Of a DNA stretch of 45,608 bases, positions 8,273-15,183 are shown piece after piece. The translations under genes and the position numbers were made by a program. The stretch covers positions 1 to 45,608 of the forward strand of contig JBNRMJ010000008.1 in NCBI GenBank assembly GCA_050309435.1, written 5' to 3'. Source of the DNA: CAYXVJ01 sp050309435. Its GTDB lineage: Bacteria; Bacillota; Clostridia; Saccharofermentanales; Fastidiosipilaceae. Every line of letters starts with the position of its first letter. Position 1 is the first letter of the stretch. The notes under the pieces were generated by a model, which was not told the origin of the DNA, made no database searches, and saw nothing but the letters and a program-made list of their open reading frames with translations.

Positions 8273-8686
8273 TTAAGCTTCCGGAGCATCTTCAGGCTCG
8301 CTCTTCGAAGTGTTGTCGCTGCACCATTTATCCGACCATTTTTGGATTAAATCCAATGCCGGCTCGAGATCGTGGCCTTTCGGCGTTAACTCGTACTCGA
8401 TGCGTACCGGTTTTTCCGGGAACACATGGCGTATGATAATGCCTTCGTCTTCCAGCTCCCGACATCGTTCGGATAACATCCGGGCCGAGAGCGAGGGTAT
8501 GGCTTCCTCGATGGCGCTGAAGCGCAGGGGACCGTTCACCAGAGTACGGATGATCAAACCGTTCCAGCGTTTACCCAAAATCGTAAACGCATGCTCGAAC
8601 TTCGGGCAGATGACCGCATGATCAAAATGTCCCGCATTGGCTGCCTTACTGGCCGCAGCGATCTTCAGTTCGTCTTTTCCTTTCAT
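8273..8686 (-). CDS. HxlR-family winged-helix regulator
   Basis: A 138-residue transcription factor. The HxlR core runs from C27-P28 (VICPKFEHAF) through ILGKRWNGLIIRTLVNGPLRFSAIEEAI, the recognition helix region LSARMLSERCRELEDEGII, and the wing RIEYELTPKG. The cysteine in the CP motif is the residue that senses electrophiles or disulfide stress in HypR/YodB-type members. The start is moved inward to the ATG at 8686, preceded by GAGGTA. The gene is divergent from copA. Two AGTAA/TTAC-type motifs just upstream resemble YodB boxes and suggest autoregulation. Its target genes are not evident from the window. Confidence 0.92.
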   Translation of the reverse strand: MKGKDELKIAAASKAANAGHFDHAVICPKFEHAFTILGKRWNGLIIRTLVNGPLRFSAIEEAIPSLSARMLSERCRELEDEGIIIRHVFPEKPVRIEYELTPKGHDLEPALDLIQKWSDKWCSDNTSKSEPEDAPEA

Positions 8687-8762
8687 TTTAATACCTCGTC
8701 TATGCATGCAAGCCGGTTGTTGACGGCAGGGCTCATGTTTATGATTCGTTAAGTTTACAGGC

Positions 8763-8803
8763 TAACTAAAAGTAAGTCAATGCGTTAAGTTACAATTTGT
8801 AAG
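8763..8803. promoter_or_regulatory. Two YodB-box-like candidate operators in the hxlR-copA intergenic region
   Basis: TAACTAAAAGTAAGT at 8763-8777 and the dyad TTACAATTTGTAA at 8790-8802 resemble the TACT-N7-AGTA pattern bound by YodB/HypR (HxlR family). Their position 75-115 bases upstream of the HxlR start codon fits autoregulation. Motif similarity was judged by eye. Confidence 0.45.
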
Positions 8804-8836
8804 CACCGGTTTATCATTTGCACAGGTGAAATGAGC

Positions 8837-8866
8837 TTGACACTCCCCCGGGGGAGGGTGTATCCT
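8837..8866 (+). promoter_or_regulatory. copA promoter with embedded CsoR-type operator
   Basis: A consensus -35 TTGACA (8837-8842) and a -10 TATCCT (8861-8866) are 18 bases apart. The spacer is filled by a GC-rich dyad, CTCCCCCGGGGGAG at 8843-8856. C-run/G-run palindromes are typical of CsoR-family operators. Occupancy would block RNA polymerase until copper binds the repressor, whose gene is the second gene of this transcript. Confidence 0.8.
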
Positions 8867-8925
8867 GAGAATGGAAAAGAGCTTGCGCCGATCCGTGCAA
8901 TAACGATAAAGGAAGGATGTTTGCA

Positions 8926-11592
8926 ATGGAACGATCAATGAATCAAAAAACAATGCCGGAGAAGTTTGATGTCACAGGCATGAGCTGTGCGGCTTGTTCG
9001 ACACGAATCGAAAATGTTGTTTCCAAACTAAACGGTGTCAATGAAGTTCAGGTAAACCTGCTGACCAACAGTATGAGAGTCTTCTATGACCATGACGCAT
9101 TAAGCAAGAGCGATATCGTTAAGGCGGTCGAGCATGCCGGTTACGGTGCCAGCCCCTTGGAGAGAAGCACCGCGGATAATGATCGTAAAAGTTCTGTTGC
9201 CGGGAAAATAGCGAATCCGATGCAGGAAGAAGCCGCCAAAATGAAGAAAAAACTCTTGCAGTCGATCGTCTTCATGGTACCGCTTTTTATCCTCGCGATG
9301 GGCCCCATGATCGGGATACCTCTGCCTTCTGTTCTGAACGGAATGGAAAATGTACTTTCCTATGCTTTCCTCCAGTTTTTACTAGTAATTCCGATCGTTT
9401 TTATTAACCGGAAGTTTTTTACAGGCGGTTTTAAAGCACTGTATCATCTGGCTCCCAACATGGATTCCCTGATAGCTGTCGGAGCAGGAGCCGCAGTGGC
9501 TTATGGTGTATTTGCGATGTTTCGCATGAGCTATGGCCTGGGCCAAATGGATATGGATCTGCTTCATCGCTACAGTCACTCCCTTTACTTCGAGTCGGCC
9601 GGCATGATTCTTACCTTGATTACGTTGGGTAAGTTTCTGGAAGCAAGATCTAAAAGCAAAACCGGTTCGGCCTTGGAAAAACTGATGGAACTGGCCCCCG
9701 ATACCGCCTGGACGGAGCGGGGAGGAGAAGTGGTGGAGCTGGCTTTGTCTGATTTACGACTTGGCGATATTGTTCATGTTCGTCCCGGCAGCCGGGTTCC
9801 GGTTGACGGTGTGATTGTCAGCGGCGAGACGGCCGTGGACGAATCCGCGATTACGGGCGAGAGCCTTCCCGTGGATAAGCGCGTCGGAGATAAAGTCGTC
9901 GGTGCGACCATGAACACAAACGGTTCGATCCGCGTGGAAGTACAGAAGTTGGGTGCGGATACGACGCTGGCCAAAATTATCGAGCTGGTCGAAGATGCCG
10001 GCACAACGAAAGCGCCGATCGCCAGACTGGCGGACAAGATCTCGGCTGTTTTCGTGCCGCTGGTCATGCTGCTTGCCGTCATATCGGTCATTGTCTGGCT
10101 GCTTTCGGGTGCGGATTTCGAGTTCGCTCTTTCGATCGGCATCACAATACTGGTTATCAGCTGTCCTTGTGCATTGGGGCTGGCGACTCCTGTGGCGCTG
10201 ATGGTCGGAACGGGTCGGGGAGCCGGAAACGGTGTTTTGATCAAGACCGGAGAAGCGCTCGAAGCGGCACAAGCCGTTGATACGGTTATCCTCGATAAAA
10301 CCGGTACGATCACGGCCGGGCAGCCTCATGTAACGGATGTTATCAGCCTGGATACGGACACGGACCGCTTCCTGTTATATGCCGCGAGCCTGGAACAAAG
10401 TTCGGAACATCCCCTGGCTCAAGCCGTGCGTCAGACAGTTGGCAGTAATCAAGAGCTTTTACCGGCAGAGTCGTTCCTGGCTCATACCGGTCGTGGAGTG
10501 ACGGCTGTCATCGACGGCGAAGTCTGGCATGGGGGAAATGCCCGTTTCATGGAGGAAGAAGGCATCTTGACGGATGAAATCCCCGCTTTAAACGAGCGGA
10601 TCCAAGACCTGCAGAAGGATGGTAAAACGGTGACTTACTTCGCTGCCGATAAAATCCTGAAAGGTATTATCGCGATCGCCGATGTGATCAAACCGACCAG
10701 TGTAGATGCGATTTTGGCGCTGCGAGACGAAGGGATCGAAATCGTGATGTTGACAGGCGATAAGAGCGAGAGCGCTCGTGCCATCGCTCGCGAGGCCGGG
10801 GTGGATCGTTTCATCGCCGAAGTCCTGCCGGAAGACAAGGAAGCGGAAGTCAGGCGCTTGCAGGAATCAGGAAAACGGGTAGCCATGGTGGGCGACGGCA
10901 TCAACGATGCTCCTGCTCTTATGCGGGCTGATGTCGGAATTGCGATCGGGGCGGGTACGGATATTGCCCTGGAGTCGGCGGATATTGTCCTGATTAAGTC
11001 GGATCTGAGAGATGTTGTTACCGCGATCGATCTGAGTCATCAGACACTTCGTAACATCAAACAGAATCTCTTCTGGGCATTCTTCTACAATATCCTTGGT
11101 ATCCCGCTGGCTGCCGGTCTCTTTTATAATCTATACGGCTGGCTGCTCAACCCGATGTTCGCGGCCGCGGCGATGAGTCTTAGTTCCGTCTTCGTGGTCA
11201 CCAACGCCCTGAGACTTCGCAGCTTTACTTCGCGCTGGACGAATGAGACGAATCGCGCGACTCATAATAACGAAGAAATAAGCGATCACACTTTCAGCCG
11301 AGAAGTCATGTCTAAATTGACCGATCAGAATTCAGAGAACAGGGGCGACTTATCGTCCGAAAGAAAGGAAGAAAACAGTATGAAAAAGACACTTACGATC
11401 GAGGGAATGTCCTGTAAACATTGCCAGGCCGCCGTGGAGAAAGCCTTGAAAGCCGTTGACGGAGTTAGCAGCGCCAGCGTCGATTTAGAGGCTGGGACCG
11501 CCGACGTCGAACTGACTGTCGAGGTTCCGGATGAAGTCTTGGTTGCCGCCGTTACCGATGCCGGTTACGATGTCGTGAAAGCAGGCAACTGA
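8926..11592 (+). CDS. copA: Copper-exporting P1B-type ATPase with a C-terminal CopZ-like domain
   Basis: An 888-residue membrane pump that exports Cu(I) using ATP. An N-terminal heavy-metal domain (GMSCAACS; Cys21, Cys24) is followed by paired membrane helices, actuator TGES, the transport site CPC (ISCPCALGLATP), phosphorylation motif DKTGT, and the hinge GDGINDAP. After the last helices and a roughly 70-residue polar linker comes a second heavy-metal domain (GMSCKHC), starting at Met819. The last 71 codons have their own ribosome binding site, so a free CopZ chaperone may also be made. AAGGAAGG is too close to the ATG at 8917, so the ATG at 8926 is preferred. The gene is the first of the copA-csoR unit. 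Confidence 0.96.
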   Translation: MERSMNQKTMPEKFDVTGMSCAACSTRIENVVSKLNGVNEVQVNLLTNSMRVFYDHDALSKSDIVKAVEHAGYGASPLERSTADNDRKSSVAGKIANPMQEEAAKMKKKLLQSIVFMVPLFILAMGPMIGIPLPSVLNGMENVLSYAFLQFLLVIPIVFINRKFFTGGFKALYHLAPNMDSLIAVGAGAAVAYGVFAMFRMSYGLGQMDMDLLHRYSHSLYFESAGMILTLITLGKFLEARSKSKTGSALEKLMELAPDTAWTERGGEVVELALSDLRLGDIVHVRPGSRVPVDGVIVSGETAVDESAITGESLPVDKRVGDKVVGATMNTNGSIRVEVQKLGADTTLAKIIELVEDAGTTKAPIARLADKISAVFVPLVMLLAVISVIVWLLSGADFEFALSIGITILVISCPCALGLATPVALMVGTGRGAGNGVLIKTGEALEAAQAVDTVILDKTGTITAGQPHVTDVISLDTDTDRFLLYAASLEQSSEHPLAQAVRQTVGSNQELLPAESFLAHTGRGVTAVIDGEVWHGGNARFMEEEGILTDEIPALNERIQDLQKDGKTVTYFAADKILKGIIAIADVIKPTSVDAILALRDEGIEIVMLTGDKSESARAIAREAGVDRFIAEVLPEDKEAEVRRLQESGKRVAMVGDGINDAPALMRADVGIAIGAGTDIALESADIVLIKSDLRDVVTAIDLSHQTLRNIKQNLFWAFFYNILGIPLAAGLFYNLYGWLLNPMFAAAAMSLSSVFVVTNALRLRSFTSRWTNETNRATHNNEEISDHTFSREVMSKLTDQNSENRGDLSSERKEENSMKKTLTIEGMSCKHCQAAVEKALKAVDGVSSASVDLEAGTADVELTVEVPDEVLVAAVTDAGYDVVKAGN
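11380..11592 (+). CDS. Putative internally initiated CopZ copper chaperone (in frame with copA)
   Basis: The C-terminal 70 codons of copA begin at an ATG with AAAGGAAG eight bases upstream. They encode a complete heavy-metal-associated domain (beta-alpha-beta-beta-alpha-beta) with metal site GMSCKHC and the closing AAVTDAGYDV, the size of a stand-alone CopZ. This suggests that the locus once held separate copA and copZ genes that became fused, and that a free chaperone can still be made by internal initiation. E. coli reaches a similar result by frameshifting in copA. Whether the internal start is used cannot be read from sequence. Confidence 0.5.
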   Translation: MKKTLTIEGMSCKHCQAAVEKALKAVDGVSSASVDLEAGTADVELTVEVPDEVLVAAVTDAGYDVVKAGN

Positions 11593-11593
11593 T

Positions 11594-11857
11594 ATGATGG
11601 CCGATCAAGTGAAGGTAACACGTCTGTTAAAGACGGCTCGCGGCCAGCTCGACGGCCTCCTCCAGATGGTAGAAGACGATCGTTACTGCATTGATATATC
11701 GAATCAGTTGATGGCGACGATCGCGATCTTGAAGAAAGTGAACACGCAGATTCTGGATGATCATCTCCATCACTGCGTGACCGAAGCACTGACTAAGGAT
11801 GACGCCGCAGAGAAAGTCGAAGAAGTGATGCTTCTGATCCGCAAGCTCTCGAAATAA
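11594..11857 (+). CDS. csoR: Copper-sensing repressor CsoR
   Basis: An 87-residue all-helical repressor of the CsoR/RcnR family. The Cu(I) ligand set is intact: C32 (YCIDIS), H57 and C61 (DHLHHC). The 25- and 4-residue spacing is the same as Cys36-His61-Cys65 of Mycobacterium tuberculosis CsoR. The gene starts one base after the copA stop, so translation is probably coupled. It should bind the G/C-rich dyad inside the copA promoter and release it when Cu(I) binds, giving autoregulation of both genes. Confidence 0.95.
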   Translation: MMADQVKVTRLLKTARGQLDGLLQMVEDDRYCIDISNQLMATIAILKKVNTQILDDHLHHCVTEALTKDDAAEKVEEVMLLIRKLSK

Positions 11858-11913
11858 GGCATTTGTGCTATACTTAATTTGTCATAAAGACCAAAACGAA
11901 GGGAGATGTGACA

Positions 11914-12411
11914 ATGAATACACTAGAGTATGCCATTAAGACCGAGAATGATGCTGAAGCGTTTTATACCGCACAGGCACAAGCCCATGCAGATTTGAAG
12001 GTGGAAGCGGTTTTCCGCGAGCTGGCTCGCGCCGAACAGAAACATGCCGAGAAAATCCGGCAGACCCTCGAAGGTGCAGATGAAATCGAGCTGGATGAAA
12101 GCAGCGATATCGAGACCTTGTATTCGGACAGAGCTCCCTTTGCCAGTGAAGTACGGGATAAAGTGAGCGCGCTGGAAGTTTACGAGCAGGCGATGGAGTT
12201 GGAAAAAGCCAGTATCGAAGTCTATGAATCCATCCTGGCCGGCCCTGCTTCAGATGACGATGCCCAAGCGAAGCGTGAACGAAAATTGCTCGAATGGCTG
12301 ATTGTCGAAGAGAAGAGACACTATAAATTGTTCGATGATCTTCGCGAAATGATTCGCCACGGCGAGGAGTATGTGGAGAACGCTGAATTCGCCAATCCGC
12401 CCGAGTACTAA
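11914..12411 (+). CDS. Ferritin-like (rubrerythrin-type) diiron protein
   Basis: A 165-residue four-helix protein with the carboxylate/histidine pattern of a diiron site. E11 and E15 lie in helix 1, E41-Q-K-H44 (ExxH) in helix 2, a glutamate-rich MELEKASIEVYE in helix 3, and EEKRHYKLF (ExxH) in helix 4. There is no C-terminal rubredoxin domain, so it resembles erythrin-like or ferritin-family DUF proteins rather than full rubrerythrin. GGGAG precedes the ATG at 11914; a GTG two codons earlier is less well placed. A likely role is iron handling or peroxide reduction. It has its own short intergenic region after csoR. Confidence 0.85.
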   Translation: MNTLEYAIKTENDAEAFYTAQAQAHADLKVEAVFRELARAEQKHAEKIRQTLEGADEIELDESSDIETLYSDRAPFASEVRDKVSALEVYEQAMELEKASIEVYESILAGPASDDDAQAKRERKLLEWLIVEEKRHYKLFDDLREMIRHGEEYVENAEFANPPEY

Positions 12412-12443
12412 GTACAAATCAGAGAATACGGACTAAAAAATTG

Positions 12444-12478
12444 AGGTCCCTGTCTGTTGCCAATACAGACGGGGACCT
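12444..12478 (-). terminator. Terminator of the YitT-family gene
   Basis: AGGTCCCTGTCTGT pairs with ACAGACGGGGACCT around a 7-base loop. On the minus strand the hairpin is followed by CAATTTTTTAG, a U-run, so it mainly terminates the leftward gene. It may also slow readthrough from the diiron-protein gene. Confidence 0.85.
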
Positions 12479-12503
12479 GTTATATGTTGGCAATCATTTC
12501 CGC

Positions 12504-13457
12504 TTAATTTTCTCCGCGGAAGCCTTTACCGATGATAGAGGAGGTATTCGTGATGGTGATGAAAGCGTTGGGATCGGCCTCTTTCACGAATTTTTGGAGT
12601 AAGACGGCTTCCCGGCGGCTCATGATGGTCAGGATCAGATAACGTTCTTCGTTGGTGTAAGCGCCTCTGGCCGTAGATATGGTAGCTCCGCGATGCAAGG
12701 TCTGCATGATGAAAGAACAGATCTGAACGGGTCGGGTAGTCACGATGCTAAACGATTTATGGGTTCTCAGACCTTCGATGATCAAGTCGATGATCGTTGT
12801 CTTCAACAATAGACCCATAAGCGAGAATAATCCGGTCTCGGCCCCAAAACTAAAAGCCAGTAAAGTGATGATAACATCCGAAATCAGGAGGGAACGACCG
12901 ATGTCCAGCGAAGTATACTTGCGCAGGATCATAGCCACGATATCGGTACCGCCGGTTGATGCGCCGATGTGAAAGAGCATGGCCGCACCGAGACCGGGGA
13001 GCAGGACTGCAAACATTAATTCCAGGGTAGGTTGCGATGTCAAGGGGGCATCCATCGGATAAAGCCACTCCAGTATCTGGACAAGTCCGCTGGAGAGAAC
13101 GGAGCAATAAGCCGTTTTAAAACCAAACTCACGCCCGAATACCAGATAACCGACAATCAGGAGCAGAATGTTAAGAAACAAAATGATATTGGCAGGAGAT
13201 ACCCAGGTGATGTAAGCACCGAAGATAACGGACAGGCCGCTGACACCGCCGATCGAAAAATTATTGGGAAACTTAAAAAAATAAATACCGATGGAAACGA
13301 GTGCGGCTCCCAGCGTCAATAGGAAAAAGTCTTTTACACCGCCGAAGCCGAGCATGTCTTTAAAATGACTGAGCTCCCAGGGTCCGTTGTGTTTGGGCGG
13401 TGCGGGATTCTTCAGCTTGATCTGCTGAGGCGATACATCATCTTCTTTCATGTTCAT
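12504..13457 (-). CDS. YitT-family membrane protein (DUF161 + DUF2179)
   Basis: A 317-residue integral membrane protein. After a short polar N-terminus come about five hydrophobic segments (including FFLLTLGAALVSIGIYFF, IILFLNILLLIVGYLVF and LMFAVLLPGLGAAMLF, then GASTGGTDIVAMIL). A cytosolic C-terminal DUF2179 domain of about 90 residues follows (TTRPVQICSFIM, RGATISTARGAY, YLILTIMSRREAVLLQ). This is the usual YitT arrangement. The function of the family is not established; a transport role is assumed. AAAGGAG four bases before the ATG supports the start. Confidence 0.93.
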   Translation of the reverse strand: MNMKEDDVSPQQIKLKNPAPPKHNGPWELSHFKDMLGFGGVKDFFLLTLGAALVSIGIYFFKFPNNFSIGGVSGLSVIFGAYITWVSPANIILFLNILLLIVGYLVFGREFGFKTAYCSVLSSGLVQILEWLYPMDAPLTSQPTLELMFAVLLPGLGAAMLFHIGASTGGTDIVAMILRKYTSLDIGRSLLISDVIITLLAFSFGAETGLFSLMGLLLKTTIIDLIIEGLRTHKSFSIVTTRPVQICSFIMQTLHRGATISTARGAYTNEERYLILTIMSRREAVLLQKFVKEADPNAFITITNTSSIIGKGFRGEN

Positions 13458-13569
13458 GGTTCTCCTTTAAATGATGACAAAGCGGAACCGTAGCCGGTTT
13501 ACGTAGTTCCGGCTACATCATAGCACGAATGAAATGCTATAATATAGCCCATGAACGGAGGTGGGACTC

Positions 13570-13995
13570 TTGAAAAACATAGAATTATTTGACCTCGGCA
13601 TGTATTCTCTGCCGAATACGGATATAGAATCAATCGACCGTGAACTGATTTTAACTCGTAGCGTGCTGAACACGCTGGAACATGAGGGTTATTATGTCGC
13701 CTACTACGACATGATCAATCAACCGAAAGTCTTTATCAAGCATCCGCTTGTTTCAACCACGCTTCAGACGGCAGGATCGGACGGTTTCCCCTTATTGATC
13801 GTCGACGACGAAGTATGCATGACGGGTCGTTATCCGACTCTCGAAGAATGGGCAGGTTACGCAGATTTGCCAGACTTACACGAGCGTTTGATTCCCTTGT
13901 CGGCAGAAGAAGTTCTGGCCGTCACGGCAGGCGGCGGCTGCGAGCCGGTGGACTGCGGAACATGCGGCGGCTGTGCTTCCGGCGCATTCCGCTAA
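13570..13995 (+). CDS. ArsD-like thioredoxin-fold protein with cysteine-rich tail
   Basis: A 141-residue protein that follows ArsD along its length: the first strand IELFD, a long helix, YYVAYYDMINQPKVFIKHP, GFPLLIVDDEVCMTGRYPTLEEW. ArsD is a small As(III) metallochaperone and repressor. The arsenite-binding cysteines that follow the first strand in ArsD (MCC...C) are absent here (GMYSLPN). The C-terminus instead carries CEPVDCGTCGGC, four cysteines in 12 residues. The start is a TTG at 13570, eight bases after GGAGG. No arsA, arsB or arsR lies nearby. The fold assignment is fairly firm; arsenic, another metal, or a redox role are all possible. Confidence 0.72.
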   Translation: MKNIELFDLGMYSLPNTDIESIDRELILTRSVLNTLEHEGYYVAYYDMINQPKVFIKHPLVSTTLQTAGSDGFPLLIVDDEVCMTGRYPTLEEWAGYADLPDLHERLIPLSAEEVLAVTAGGGCEPVDCGTCGGCASGAFR

Positions 13996-14003
13996 TATGG
14001 TAT

Positions 14004-14035
14004 ATACCCTCGCCTTACGGAGCGGGGGTATTTTT
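14004..14035. terminator. Terminator after the ArsD-like gene
   Basis: ATACCCTCGC pairs with GCGGGGGTAT (one G-T pair) around an 8-base loop, followed by TTTTTA. The left flank on the minus strand is less T-rich, so it works best for the rightward gene. Confidence 0.9.
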
Positions 14036-14043
14036 ATGGAACG

Positions 14044-14202
14044 TCAATCTGCTTCCTTCATAAGGATAGCGCGGCAGCGTTCCGGGATTTCAAGTTCGTT
14101 CTCTTCATGTTTCGGATATGAGAGCTTCAGTTCTTCCAGGGATTCTCTCAGGATTTCGGAGGCGAGGTATCGCGCGATGATGCGATAGTGATCGATTTTT
14201 AT
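14044..14202 (-). CDS. Possible small protein with a non-standard ATA start
   Basis: A 52-codon frame on the minus strand, rich in charged helical residues (YRIIARYLASEILRESLEEL ... ERCRAILMKEAD). It is preceded by AAAGGAG ten bases upstream of an ATA codon; no ATG, GTG or TTG occurs in frame near that site. The ATA overlaps the TAA stop of a 29-codon frame (MHANELAALFRQ...) that reads into it. So a frameshifted single gene, or a coupled pair, is also conceivable. It ends just before the convergent terminator of the ArsD-like gene. I do not recognise the product. Confidence 0.35.
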   Translation of the reverse strand: MKIDHYRIIARYLASEILRESLEELKLSYPKHEENELEIPERCRAILMKEAD

Positions 14203-14329
14203 GCTCGCAGATCTCCTTTACTTAATGTTATTACCATGTTCTTAGTGTGTACCTGCCGGAATAACGCTGCAAGTTCGTTTGCGTGCATTTTATTGTAGTC
14301 AATTTTAGCTAATTTTCGTTGGCTTGCGT

Positions 14330-14335
14330 TATAAT
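14330..14335 (+). promoter_or_regulatory. -10 element of the sugar nucleotidyltransferase operon
   Basis: A perfect TATAAT, 71 bases upstream of the start codon. A -35 region is not well conserved at the expected 17-base distance. Confidence 0.5.
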
Positions 14336-14406
14336 GGTCGAAGATGAGCCTCGGACTCGGAATCGAGCCGCGAAAGCCATTCAATCAAACCGGAGGTACT
14401 GAATTA

Positions 14407-15171
14407 ATGTCCGATCTAACCCATGTTGAAGGTAAAGCAATAGTCCTCGCTGCCGGTAAGGGCAAGCGTTTGCAATCCGAGTTGCACGATCTGCCCAAGG
14501 TGCTGCGCGAAGCCGATGGTAAGCCGCTTTTGGCTTATGTACTCGAGAAGCTTGGTTTCCTGAAAAAGGAGAATGTGACGATCGTTATCGGTTATAAAGG
14601 CGAGAAGGTCGAAGATGCCGCGGGCAGCGAATATCATTATGCCTGGCAGCGCGAGCAGTTAGGTACGGGTCATGCCGTGCAGATGGCTGTTCATGAGCTG
14701 GAAAACTACGATGGTCCGGTTTTGATTTGTTACGGTGACATGCCTTTGATCCGCGAGTCCACCTACCGTGATATGTTCGAGCGTTATGCCGAGGGTGATT
14801 GCGACGGTGTTATTCTCGCTTATGTCACAGAGAACCTGCTGCCTTACGGCCGCATCATCAGAGACGAGAAAGGCAATTTCAAGGAAGTCATCGAAGAGGT
14901 CGACTGCACACCCGAGCAGCTTAAGATCCGCGAACTGAACGCCGGCGTTTATGTCTTCAATTCCAGGAAGCTGGTTTCGGCTCTCGGCCGCCTGGGTAAC
15001 AATAATAAACAAAACGAATACTATCTGACCGATGTGCCGGCCATCATTTTGGCTGACGGAGGTCATATTGCCGTAACGCCCACGAGCGGCGAATACGAAG
15101 GTGTCGGCGTCAACACCCAGGAAGATCTGGATCAGGTGTCGGCTCTGCTACGCGAAGAAGCCAAGGCATAG
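14407..15171 (+). CDS. Sugar-1-phosphate nucleotidyltransferase (GlmU N-terminal domain only)
   Basis: A 254-residue cytoplasmic enzyme matching the uridylyltransferase half of GlmU: nucleotide-binding LAAGKGKRLQSELHDLPKVL, REQLGTGHAVQ, YGDMPLI, GRIIRD, ELNAGVYVF and NEYYLTDV. In GlmU this half makes UDP-GlcNAc from UTP and GlcNAc-1-phosphate. The usual C-terminal left-handed beta-helix acetyltransferase (about 200 residues) is missing, so GlcN-1-P acetylation must be done elsewhere or the substrate may be a different sugar. GGAGG lies ten bases before the ATG at 14407. The next gene, a phosphohexomutase, begins 12 bases later and would supply the sugar-1-phosphate. Confidence 0.9.
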   Translation: MSDLTHVEGKAIVLAAGKGKRLQSELHDLPKVLREADGKPLLAYVLEKLGFLKKENVTIVIGYKGEKVEDAAGSEYHYAWQREQLGTGHAVQMAVHELENYDGPVLICYGDMPLIRESTYRDMFERYAEGDCDGVILAYVTENLLPYGRIIRDEKGNFKEVIEEVDCTPEQLKIRELNAGVYVFNSRKLVSALGRLGNNNKQNEYYLTDVPAIILADGGHIAVTPTSGEYEGVGVNTQEDLDQVSALLREEAKA

Positions 15172-15183
15172 GGGGAATTACTT

